From: Vallitaleaceae bacterium
GTDB taxonomy: Bacteria; Bacillota; Clostridia; Lachnospirales; Vallitaleaceae
DNA length: 6,065 nucleotides
Direction: 5' to 3'
NCBI GenBank assembly: GCA_027858555.1
Contig: JAQICP010000441.1
Span: forward strand, 1-6,065
Under the pieces are notes generated by a model that saw only the letters and a program-made list of their open reading frames with translations, made no database searches and was not told the origin of the DNA. This document shows positions 1 through 4,955 of this stretch, piece by piece; position 1 is the stretch's first letter; each line of letters opens with the position of its first letter. The translations under genes were made by a program, and so were the position numbers.

Positions 1-566
1 AATAAATTAGTCTGTTCTGCGATCTGACTTACACTATTTACAATATCTTCAATCTTATGACTCAATTCAATTAGTTGATCAACTTCAACTTTCATTTCTT
101 CTGCATCGTTAATAACAACTTCCTTAATTTTAATAACATTGAGTAAATCTGCAATACTACTTTTATTATTATCCACTAAATCTTTTGATTCCTCTAATAA
201 TCCATTAAGCGATGTAGATGCATTCGTAATAGTTTGATTGACCTGATTCATGCTTGCTGTTGTCTCTTCAACAATAGCTAAGTTCGATTCACTCAGAATA
301 GATATATCTTCGGAAAATCGGATTAAATTATCCGCAGAGTGTTTCATCATAACGTCAAATTCGCTCAATGAAACTGCAATATCCAAAGATTCTCTAGCAG
401 TATCTGATAAGACTTTTTGATTTTCAAACATCTTTTCATATGATTCTAGCATATTTTTGTGAATAGGGTATTGGGGTGTAGGTAATTGTTGTGTTTTACC
501 CTCCATTTGACTAATCATGTAATTTAGTATGCAAACGGCTTCCTTAATTGTTTTTGCCTTATACAA
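1..566 (-). CDS. Methyl-accepting chemotaxis protein, N-terminal 188 residues (3' end beyond window)
   Basis: The reading frame is open from a TTG at 564-566 to the left edge, giving 188 residues. TTG is chosen because an AGGAGG box (575-580) lies 8 bases upstream; the ATG at 572-574 is out of frame. The visible protein is polar and helical, with no signal peptide or membrane segment, so this looks like a cytoplasmic receptor. Residues from about 95 (IVEETTASMNQVNQTI) onward form the descending heptad-rich arm of an MCP signalling domain. The last visible residues, SVSQIAEQTNL, match the start of the highly conserved hairpin tip that contacts CheA and CheW. The first 75 or so residues match no sensor domain I recognise. 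By family knowledge it would modulate CheA kinase activity; its ligand is unknown. The gene follows the lipoprotein gene in the same direction but is separated from it by a strong terminator. Confidence 0.88.
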   Translation of the reverse strand, partial: MYKAKTIKEAVCILNYMISQMEGKTQQLPTPQYPIHKNMLESYEKMFENQKVLSDTARESLDIAVSLSEFDVMMKHSADNLIRFSEDISILSESNLAIVEETTASMNQVNQTITNASTSLNGLLEESKDLVDNNKSSIADLLNVIKIKEVVINDAEEMKVEVDQLIELSHKIEDIVNSVSQIAEQTNL

Positions 567-574
567 TATGTCAT

Positions 575-580
575 CCTCCT
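575..580 (-). promoter_or_regulatory. Ribosome binding site of the chemotaxis protein gene
   Basis: On the minus strand this reads AGGAGG, a perfect Shine-Dalgarno core, 8 bases before the TTG at 564-566. It decides the unusual start codon, since no in-frame ATG or GTG is available at a suitable distance. Confidence 0.75.
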
Positions 581-685
581 GTTTTTAATACATTTATACT
601 TTCACTCTATCATACTATGATACACTTATCAATTTAAATGATATTTTACTGTTTTAACGAAAACACATCATAATCCGTCATTACT

Positions 686-713
686 ATTATATGTTTTGTA
701 TTAGTATATACAA
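686..713 (-). promoter_or_regulatory. Candidate sigma-A promoter for the chemotaxis protein gene
   Basis: On the minus strand a perfect TATAAT (686-691) is preceded at 16 bases by TTGTAT (708-713), a 3-of-6 match to the -35 box. The -35 lies in the T-tract of the upstream terminator, so transcription could restart directly after termination. The predicted leader is about 110 bases. The match is moderate and AT-rich DNA gives chance hits. I saw no motility sigma factor promoter with correct spacing. Confidence 0.35.
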
Positions 714-739
714 AAAAAGCTGCCGCAATGCGACAGCTT
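712..739 (-). terminator. Intrinsic terminator of the lipoprotein gene
   Basis: On the minus strand the stem AAGCTGTCGC pairs with GCGGCAGCTT (one T-G wobble, otherwise perfect, 10 bp) around the loop ATT. A run of seven Ts (712-718) overlaps the end of the stem and follows it. It lies 15 bases past the lipoprotein stop codon and insulates the chemotaxis gene downstream. Confidence 0.92.
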
Positions 740-754
740 GACTGATTACTTTAA

Positions 755-1762
755 CTATTGAACTTCCATAACACCAGTTACAATACCAGTTTCATCAGCT
801 ACCATTGAATCCATTAATTCTTGTGAAGCAAAGTATACGTTACCGTCTACTGAACCTTTGCTGATTGTGAAACCTGGTGCTTCAACAATTACATCACCGA
901 TAAAAGTTCCACCTTGAATCTTAAAGTTTTCACTCTTAACTGTTAACGTTGGTGCTGAAAGTGTAAATGATGCTGTGATGTTACGATCTTCGTCTTGTGT
1001 ATAAAGTGCTAATTTACGGTAGATGTCTGAAGTCTCATCATCTTTGTTGTAGAATAAACCATCTACTACTAAGTCTTGTTTAATTACCATGTTATTGTAA
1101 GTTGCTACAATCCATGTACCGTCAGCACTTAAAGCACTGATTAAATCTTGTGCGCTAGTTACTAATGAAGCTGTTGAAACAACATCTACGCCATCAACAA
1201 CTAATGCACCTGTAACAACTGAAGAATCAGTTAAAACAAATGTGTCAAGAGCTTCTTTGCTTGCAAAGTAGATAGTACCATCTACAGTTGCTGATTTACC
1301 AACTTGAAAACCATTAGCTTCAACATATACATCACCAACAAATGTTCCACCTTGAAGGTTGAAGTTTTCACTTTTAACAGTCATTTTAGGTGCTGTTAAT
1401 GAGAATTGAGCTGTAATATTATGATCTTCATCTTGTGTATAAAGACCTAATTTACGATAAATATTAGATGTCTCATCATCTTTGTTGTAGAACAAACCGT
1501 CTACTACGATTTCTTTGTCTGTAGAGATGTCGTTAAGTGTAGCAACGATCCATGTTCCATCAGCACTAAGTCCTGCTACTACAGCATCGCCATTGTCTAC
1601 AATTGAAGCAGTTGTTACTGCGTCAACAGCATCGCCATCAGCTGCTGCATCTGGTGTTGCATCTGGTGTTGCATCTGTTGTTGCGTCATCTTCTTTACCA
1701 CAACCAACAAATAATGTTACTAATAATGTAAGAACCAATAATAAACTTAATATCTTTTTCAT
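755..1762 (-). CDS. Putative surface lipoprotein with two tandem copies of an uncharacterised domain
   Basis: The protein has 335 residues. The start is the ATG at 1760-1762, because AGAGGAG (1770-1776) sits 7 bases upstream and it gives a clean signal peptide; an ATG 27 bases further upstream (1787-1789) lacks a ribosome binding site. Residues 1-20 form a KK plus hydrophobic signal peptide ending in the lipobox FVGC, so Cys21 should be lipidated and anchor the protein outside the membrane. Residues 22-60 are an Asp/Ala/Thr linker with ATPD repeats. Two copies of one domain follow, about 65-192 and 211-335, offset by 146 residues and roughly 65% identical by eye. Shared blocks include LSADGTWIVAT, VVDGLFYNKDDETS, LYTQDED, TVKSENF and YFAS. 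The alternating Val/Gly-rich stretches (QGGTF.GDV.VEA.GF, VDG..YFAS) look like short beta strands of a solenoid, loosely like bactofilins. I do not recognise a family and assign no function. It has its own promoter and terminator, so it is monocistronic. Confidence 0.88.
   Translation of the reverse strand: MKKILSLLLVLTLLVTLFVGCGKEDDATTDATPDATPDAAADGDAVDAVTTASIVDNGDAVVAGLSADGTWIVATLNDISTDKEIVVDGLFYNKDDETSNIYRKLGLYTQDEDHNITAQFSLTAPKMTVKSENFNLQGGTFVGDVYVEANGFQVGKSATVDGTIYFASKEALDTFVLTDSSVVTGALVVDGVDVVSTASLVTSAQDLISALSADGTWIVATYNNMVIKQDLVVDGLFYNKDDETSDIYRKLALYTQDEDRNITASFTLSAPTLTVKSENFKIQGGTFIGDVIVEAPGFTISKGSVDGNVYFASQELMDSMVADETGIVTGVMEVQ
758..1132 (-). repeat. Lipoprotein internal domain repeat, copy 2 (C-terminal)
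   Basis: This encodes residues 211-335. It aligns over its whole length with copy 1, with a single one-residue gap near KGSVDG versus KSATVDG. The substitutions are mostly conservative (I/V, D/E, K/R), which suggests an old duplication with both copies kept under selection. Confidence 0.85.
1193..1570 (-). repeat. Lipoprotein internal domain repeat, copy 1 (N-terminal)
   Basis: This encodes residues 65-190, the first copy of the duplicated domain. It is followed by a spacer of about 20 residues (DGVDVVSTASLVTSAQDLIS). That spacer resembles the segment before copy 1 (TTASIVDNGDAVVAG), so the repeat unit probably begins earlier, near residue 50. Confidence 0.8.
1646..1681 (-). repeat. Three 12-bp tandem repeats in the lipoprotein linker
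   Basis: The plus strand reads TGCATCTGGTGT twice (1646-1657, 1658-1669), then TGCATCTGTTGT (1670-1681) with one change. In the protein this gives the ATPD repeat just after the lipidated cysteine. The unit is a multiple of three, so slippage would change linker length without breaking the frame. Confidence 0.85.
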
Positions 1763-1769
1763 TTTTTTA

Positions 1770-1776
1770 CTCCTCT
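1770..1776 (-). promoter_or_regulatory. Ribosome binding site of the lipoprotein gene
   Basis: On the minus strand this reads AGAGGAG, 7 bases before the ATG at 1760-1762. It selects that start over the ATG at 1787-1789. Confidence 0.8.
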
Positions 1777-1815
1777 TTGTACATTGCATTTTTTGTTAAC
1801 CATTTAACACAGTCG

Positions 1816-1824
1816 ATTATATCA
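1816..1824 (-). promoter_or_regulatory. Extended -10 promoter of the lipoprotein gene
   Basis: On the minus strand this reads TGATATAAT, a perfect TATAAT with the extended -10 TGn element. No good -35 lies 17 bases upstream, which fits extended -10 promoters. The predicted leader is about 45 bases and includes the ribosome binding site. Confidence 0.6.
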
Positions 1825-1929
1825 TGAACGACAACATTTTGATAGGTTACAAAAAGAACAAAACTGCAAATTTCATTTTTTTTATACTATTTTTATAGTT
1901 TTCACGGTATAACTCATCCTAATAATTGT

Positions 1930-1947
1930 ATATAGCATATGCTATAT
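1930..1947. repeat. 18-bp perfect palindrome
   Basis: ATATAGCAT is followed directly by its reverse complement ATGCTATAT, with no spacer. It lies 106 bases upstream of the lipoprotein -10 box and about 240 bases upstream of the repressor promoter. The absence of a loop makes an RNA hairpin terminator unlikely, and no T-tract of terminator type follows. A protein-binding site is possible, but no regulator can be named. Confidence 0.6.
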
Positions 1948-2017
1948 TTTATTTGATGATTATTAGACTGTCTGCTGGAATCACAATTTCTCAAAAGTTA
2001 TATTTGAGCTATCCTAA

Positions 2018-2169
2018 TTAGTCCTCACTACTACTTAATCTCGTGAATTGTTCCTCCAAGTAGCCTATATAGCTTTTTATATCGCAATTTTCAGTAATTT
2101 TTGTGAATGTTTTCACATCAAGTCTATAAATTCCTTCTCAGAATATGTTCGTTTTTCGTCCTCCAACAT
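2018..2169 (-). pseudogene. Possible frameshifted remnant of a small protein gene
   Basis: On the minus strand an ATG at 2167-2169 opens MLEDEKRTYSEKEFIDLM and stops at 2113. In another frame, an open stretch from 2137 to a TAA at 2018-2020 encodes 39 residues, including DVKTFTKITENCDIKSYIGY followed by LEEQFTRLSSSED. Joined near 2115-2135, the two read like one continuous acidic, helical polypeptide of about 50 residues. There is no ribosome binding site before the ATG, and a stop lies 9 bases upstream. I do not recognise the family. It may be a decayed gene fragment, or chance in AT-rich DNA. Confidence 0.25.
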
Positions 2170-2187
2170 GATTTTTCAATTATTAAC

Positions 2188-2203
2188 TATTGACTCTAGT
2201 CAG
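2188..2203. promoter_or_regulatory. Candidate TetR operator 1
   Basis: TATTGACTCTAGTCAG contains the inverted repeat TGACT-CT-AGTCA (2191-2202), a perfect 5-bp dyad with a 2-base centre. It overlaps the -35 box of the repressor operon promoter. TGAC/GTCA dyads of this size are typical of TetR-family operators. A near copy lies 28 bases downstream. Confidence 0.65.
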
Positions 2204-2218
2204 TTTAAGTGGTATTAT
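2190..2218 (+). promoter_or_regulatory. Sigma-A promoter of the repressor / iron-sulfur protein operon
   Basis: TTGACT (2190-2195, 5 of 6) and TATTAT (2213-2218, 5 of 6) are separated by an ideal 17 bases. Transcription should start near 2225, giving a leader of about 82 bases. The -35 lies in operator 1 and the start site in operator 2, so a repressor bound at either would block RNA polymerase. Confidence 0.7.
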
Positions 2219-2231
2219 TGACTCAGGTCAG
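2216..2231. promoter_or_regulatory. Candidate TetR operator 2
   Basis: TATTGACTCAGGTCAG matches operator 1 at 14 of 16 positions. The dyad is TGAC-TCAG-GTCA (2219-2230). It covers the end of the -10 box and the predicted transcription start. The 28-bp spacing puts the two sites about 2.7 helical turns apart. Confidence 0.62.
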
Positions 2232-2240
2232 ATTTCCATT

Positions 2241-2269
2241 GATAGTATAAACAAACTGTAAATACTATC
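2241..2269 (+). repeat. 8-bp inverted repeat in the repressor operon leader
   Basis: GATAGTAT (2241-2248) pairs perfectly with ATACTATC (2262-2269) around a 13-base loop. It lies inside the untranslated leader and ends 26 bases before the ribosome binding site. It could form a weak mRNA hairpin or be another binding site. It is AT-rich and not a terminator. Confidence 0.4.
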
Positions 2270-2295
2270 TTATATCTTTATAAATATAACGAACC

Positions 2296-2302
2296 GAGGT
2301 GA
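2296..2302 (+). promoter_or_regulatory. Ribosome binding site that fixes the repressor start at ATC
   Basis: GAGGTGA matches seven bases of the anti-Shine-Dalgarno complement. The GAGG core ends 7 bases before the ATC at 2307. The same CCGAGGTGA sequence precedes the downstream iron-sulfur gene, where an ordinary ATG follows at 6 bases. Confidence 0.7.
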
Positions 2303-2306
2303 TCAT

Positions 2307-2927
2307 ATCAAAACTAAAGACCGGTTACTAGAGGCATCTCACAAGCTATTTCTCCAAACTGGATTCGAAGCTACCAAGGTTGAAGATATCTGTAAGTTAG
2401 CCCATACTGCAAAAGGTAGTATTTTCTATTATTTTGATAAAAAAGAGACTGTTGTATCAGAATTATTGAATCATCAGATCAAACTGATGTCTTCATACCT
2501 AGAGCGCAAGTTGGAGGCTACTCCGTCACCTTCTTATCAGATGTCACTGATGATGTCAACATTGCTTCTAAATAGAAAAATAGGACCTGAAGCAATGGGC
2601 TATTTTGCAGACCACCCCATGCCACTGTGGTTTGAAACGCTATCACATCAAACAAGAGACCTCTACATATTCCCCATAGTACAGACAATTGTTAAAAAGG
2701 GAATCTTGGCAGGTGAATTCGATCAAGCATGTGATGACCTTACTGTAGAGCTCATATACAGAGGCATCACTCAAATGGTCCATACCAATTATACCAAGTT
2801 AGAAGACCTCGCTTATCTGAGAAGAACCATTAACAGCATCGAATACATATTAAACATGACACTTGGCACAACAACTAATCCAATAAAAATATCCGAGGTG
2901 ACTTATGAAAAAACGTCAGAAAATTAG
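2307..2927 (+). CDS. TetR/AcrR-family transcriptional repressor with an apparent ATC start
   Basis: The protein has 206 residues counted from ATC 2307, a normal TetR length. Residues 5-47 carry the family's N-terminal DNA-binding domain: DRLLEASHKLFLQTGFEAT, then the helix-turn-helix VEDICKLAHTAKGSIFYYF at about 25-43, then DKKE. The rest is a helical ligand-binding and dimerisation region (PIVQTIVKKGILAGEFDQ, ELIYRGITQMVH) whose ligand cannot be read from sequence. The oddity is the start. Between the upstream in-frame stop (2259-2261) and 2465 there is no ATG, GTG or TTG; the first is TTG 2466, which would delete the whole DNA-binding domain. ATC 2307 lies 7 bases after a GAGG ribosome binding site and reads like a one-base variant of ATG AAA ACT. 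It may be a rare start, a start-loss mutation, or a sequence error. Two operator-like dyads on its own promoter suggest autorepression. It overlaps the next gene by 23 bases. Confidence 0.85.
   Translation: MKTKDRLLEASHKLFLQTGFEATKVEDICKLAHTAKGSIFYYFDKKETVVSELLNHQIKLMSSYLERKLEATPSPSYQMSLMMSTLLLNRKIGPEAMGYFADHPMPLWFETLSHQTRDLYIFPIVQTIVKKGILAGEFDQACDDLTVELIYRGITQMVHTNYTKLEDLAYLRRTINSIEYILNMTLGTTTNPIKISEVTYEKTSEN
2895..2901 (+). promoter_or_regulatory. Ribosome binding site of the iron-sulfur protein gene, inside the repressor gene
   Basis: GAGGTGA sits 6 bases (counted from GAGG) before the ATG at 2905, within the repressor's last codons. This placement suggests the two proteins are translated together. 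Confidence 0.75.
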
Positions 2928-3621
2928 AAGAACCATCGTATTCTTACTGTTTTTACTTTTTCCTGTTTACATTAACTTCTTATCACCAGTGCTAATTATC
3001 GGTGGTGCTTACGAAGGCATTATTAATGGCAGTTTTATTGTTTTTGGTATACTCTTTTTCGTCACTCTGTTTGGTGGTCGGTTATGGTGTGGTTGGGTAT
3101 GCCCTGCTGGCGGGTTACAAGAATCATGCGAACCATTTGTAAGAAAAACAAGAACAAAAAATTGGGGTCTGCTGATAAAATATATCTACTGGGTTAGCTG
3201 GCTTGGTCTGATCGCCATGTTTTTTATTAAAGCAGGTGGCGTTAAATCGATTAATTTCTTTTATATGTCTGGATCAGGCATATCCATATTAGACGACATT
3301 ATTGTCATTGTCTACCTCAGTGTTATATTATTGATATTCATCCTTAATGTGACGCTAGGACAACGCAGTTTTTGTAAATATGTCTGTTGGATGTCACCAT
3401 TCATGGAGATAGGCAACAATCTTCGTTTCACATTCAAGCTACCTGGCTTGAGATTAAAAGCCGATTCAGATGCTTGTATATCATGTGGTAAATGCAATAA
3501 AACATGCCCCATGAGCATTGATGTTCAGACCAATGTGTCAAAGGGCATGATTACTGATATTAATTGTCATATGTGTTATCAATGTGCAGATGTGTGCCCA
3601 AATGGTTGTATCCATAATTAA
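2905..3621 (+). CDS. 4Fe-4S membrane protein, NapH/polyferredoxin-like
   Basis: The protein has 238 residues. Hydrophobic segments at about 10-31, 43-57, 88-109 and 131-150 suggest four membrane helices. After helix 2 comes GRLWCGWVCPAGG (58-70, Cys62 and Cys66); after helix 4 comes QRSFCKYVCWMSP (153-165, Cys157 and Cys161). These are the paired CxxxC motifs of the NapH/YccM-type family, with the second lacking the usual CP. The C-terminal domain has CISCGKCNKTCP (Cys191, 194, 197, 201) and CHMCYQCADVCP (Cys221, 224, 227, 231), the ligands for two 4Fe-4S clusters on the cytoplasmic side. Family members pass electrons between membrane and soluble redox partners. No nap, nos or rnf genes are adjacent, so partner and acceptor are unknown. 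The gene is co-transcribed with the TetR repressor, its likely regulator. The start is supported by a good ribosome binding site. Confidence 0.9.
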   Translation: MKKRQKIRRTIVFLLFLLFPVYINFLSPVLIIGGAYEGIINGSFIVFGILFFVTLFGGRLWCGWVCPAGGLQESCEPFVRKTRTKNWGLLIKYIYWVSWLGLIAMFFIKAGGVKSINFFYMSGSGISILDDIIVIVYLSVILLIFILNVTLGQRSFCKYVCWMSPFMEIGNNLRFTFKLPGLRLKADSDACISCGKCNKTCPMSIDVQTNVSKGMITDINCHMCYQCADVCPNGCIHN

Positions 3622-3664
3622 TCGCATACAACGAAGCTTCTAACCACAAGCACTTTGCGTACAT

Positions 3665-4939
3665 TTAAATCACAATAATTTCTGGGACCTCCCCCTCAAT
3701 TATGATGGGGGGTACCCTATGTTTCTTCTCGTATATTTCAAGTGCAATCATGAGTCCTGTAGCTACTGTTCCTATGCCCCCAATAATATACCAAGTTATA
3801 CTGAAGCTTAGGCTATCTATTAGCTTACCCATCACAATTGGTCCTACTGTATACCCAAGTCCCATTATGATTGGCAGTATTGAACTCATACGACCTCTAT
3901 GTGAAGCAGGTGTATGATTCATAATGAATGGCATACCACTAACCGCTTCCAATATTTCTCCCAGTGTAAAAATAGCCACCGATATGAAAAATGCTAATTG
4001 TACTGAAATGAATCCAAGCAAACCAAACCCAACTGTAAATAGAATGCCTGCAAATATAATGCGTCTTAAATTAGATGCTTTTCTAAAAAGCATTGTCAGT
4101 ATAGGTGTCATAATAACTACTATTAGAGCATTGGTAAAACCCAGCTTACCATATATAGATGCTCCATCTCCAGGGAAATTAGCTTCTGCATGCAGTGGCA
4201 TGACAAAACTCCACCCTGAATAGATGAATTTATAACCAAAAGATGCAAGGGCGAAATAAATTAATAGGGGTCTTTTTTTAAGAACACTAAGTATTGAGCC
4301 CTCCACTTTTTCCTCCATGTCAAGTTTCTTATTCGCTATGACTATCTCGTCTTTACCCAAAGTTTCTTTGACAAAAAAGAGTATCAGGCTTATCCCAATG
4401 AGCGCTGTAATAACATCTATTGCAAACATCCATTTTAGATGTTCTTCAAATAATAACCCACCTAAAACCTGTGCAAATGCAAATCCTAAATTGAATCCCA
4501 GATAGCCTAGTGAATAAGCACCTTGTCTTTGTTCTGGTGTTGTCAGATCACCAATCATGGCATCATGAGATGGTCCAGCGAGTCCAAACATGAAGCTAGA
4601 GAATAGTAGGATATAGATCATTACCATACCTGGCTCAACTAATATCGCAGTTGCATATCCAAGAGCACCAATAGTTTCAAATATGACTAAAACCTTTTTA
4701 CGTCCAAAGGAATCCGATATCTTGCCCCCGATTAAACTAGACGGCATAAATAAAGCCCCACCAATCGTTACCCAAAGTCCTGCTTCAGCAATGGTCATGC
4801 CAATCTTTTTAGTCAATATGAGCGCTAAAAAAGGGAAAATCATAACCCCCATGGCGTTGATTGTTCTTGCTAAAGCTATAATATATATTTCTTTTCTAAG
4901 CCCTTGATAGGGCTCTAAAACATTAGCTAATTTTTTCAA
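3665..4939 (-). CDS. Major facilitator superfamily transporter (probable DHA1-type drug or small-molecule exporter)
   Basis: The protein has 424 residues and starts at TTG 4937-4939; AAAGGAG (4949-4955) lies 9 bases upstream. About 12 hydrophobic segments span 18-400, split by a charged loop at about 192-222 (KETLGKDEIV to SVLKKRP), as expected for the 6+6 helix fold. Motif A, GGKISDSFGRKK (71-82), lies between helices 2 and 3, and TPASHRGRMSS (343-353) sits at a loop of the second half. AGPSHDAMIGDLTTPEQRQGA (121-141) resembles the MdtG/MdtH-type exporters. By family knowledge it is a proton-coupled efflux carrier; the substrate is unknown. The tail after residue 408 (PPIIIEGEVPEIIVI) is unusually rich in Ile and Val. 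The gene begins 14 bases after the RsgA stop, so the two are probably one operon, an order with no obvious functional link. Confidence 0.9.
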   Translation of the reverse strand: MKKLANVLEPYQGLRKEIYIIALARTINAMGVMIFPFLALILTKKIGMTIAEAGLWVTIGGALFMPSSLIGGKISDSFGRKKVLVIFETIGALGYATAILVEPGMVMIYILLFSSFMFGLAGPSHDAMIGDLTTPEQRQGAYSLGYLGFNLGFAFAQVLGGLLFEEHLKWMFAIDVITALIGISLILFFVKETLGKDEIVIANKKLDMEEKVEGSILSVLKKRPLLIYFALASFGYKFIYSGWSFVMPLHAEANFPGDGASIYGKLGFTNALIVVIMTPILTMLFRKASNLRRIIFAGILFTVGFGLLGFISVQLAFFISVAIFTLGEILEAVSGMPFIMNHTPASHRGRMSSILPIIMGLGYTVGPIVMGKLIDSLSFSITWYIIGGIGTVATGLMIALEIYEKKHRVPPIIIEGEVPEIIVI

Positions 4940-4948
4940 ATCTTTATT

Positions 4949-4955
4949 CTCCTTT
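4949..4955 (-). promoter_or_regulatory. Ribosome binding site of the MFS gene, overlapping the RsgA stop codon
   Basis: On the minus strand this reads AAAGGAG, and its first two bases are the last two of the RsgA stop codon TAA (4954-4956). It supports the TTG start at 4937-4939 and coupled translation of the two genes. Confidence 0.75.

Larger units (their letters stand above)
1825..2187. other. Gene-poor spacer between divergent transcription units
   Basis: These 363 bases lie between the lipoprotein promoter and the repressor promoter. They hold no confident gene. I see an 18-bp palindrome (1930-1947), a possible broken minus-strand coding remnant (2018-2169) and very AT-rich tracts around 1871-1910. 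A 24-codon plus-strand frame from 1824 has no ribosome binding site and is not called. Confidence 0.6.

Noticed and set aside
590..670. A motility sigma factor (sigma-D type) promoter for the chemotaxis gene
   Set aside because: A TTGATAA resembling the -10 is present, but no TAAA lies at the required 14-16 base spacing.
1763..1789. An upstream ATG (1787-1789) as the start of the lipoprotein
   Set aside because: It has no ribosome binding site, adds MQCTKRSKK before a signal peptide that is already complete, and the AGAGGAG box lies between it and the better ATG at 1760-1762.
1515..1799. Plus-strand open frame opposite the lipoprotein gene
   Set aside because: Its Ser/Ala/Thr/Val-rich product mirrors the low-complexity linker and signal peptide on the other strand, and it has no ribosome binding site.
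1824..1898. 24-codon plus-strand frame with a hydrophobic end
   Set aside because: No ribosome binding site; it overlaps the lipoprotein promoter and an AT-rich tract that yields Phe/Ile/Leu codons by chance.
1891..1910. ACTAT-TTTT-ATAGT hairpin as a terminator
   Set aside because: The stem is only 5 bp and entirely A/T apart from one G-C pair; no gene ends nearby.
3312..3518. Minus-strand open frame inside the iron-sulfur protein gene
   Set aside because: It is fully contained in a gene with clear conserved motifs, and shows no domain or ribosome binding site of its own.
3622..3664. A bidirectional terminator between the convergent operons
   Set aside because: Only broken pairings (CGCA with TGCG, AAGC with GCTT) are present, with no continuous stem and no T-tract on either strand.
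3702..4907. Four plus-strand open frames antisense to the MFS gene
   Set aside because: All are complements of hydrophobic transporter codons; none has a ribosome binding site or recognisable domain.
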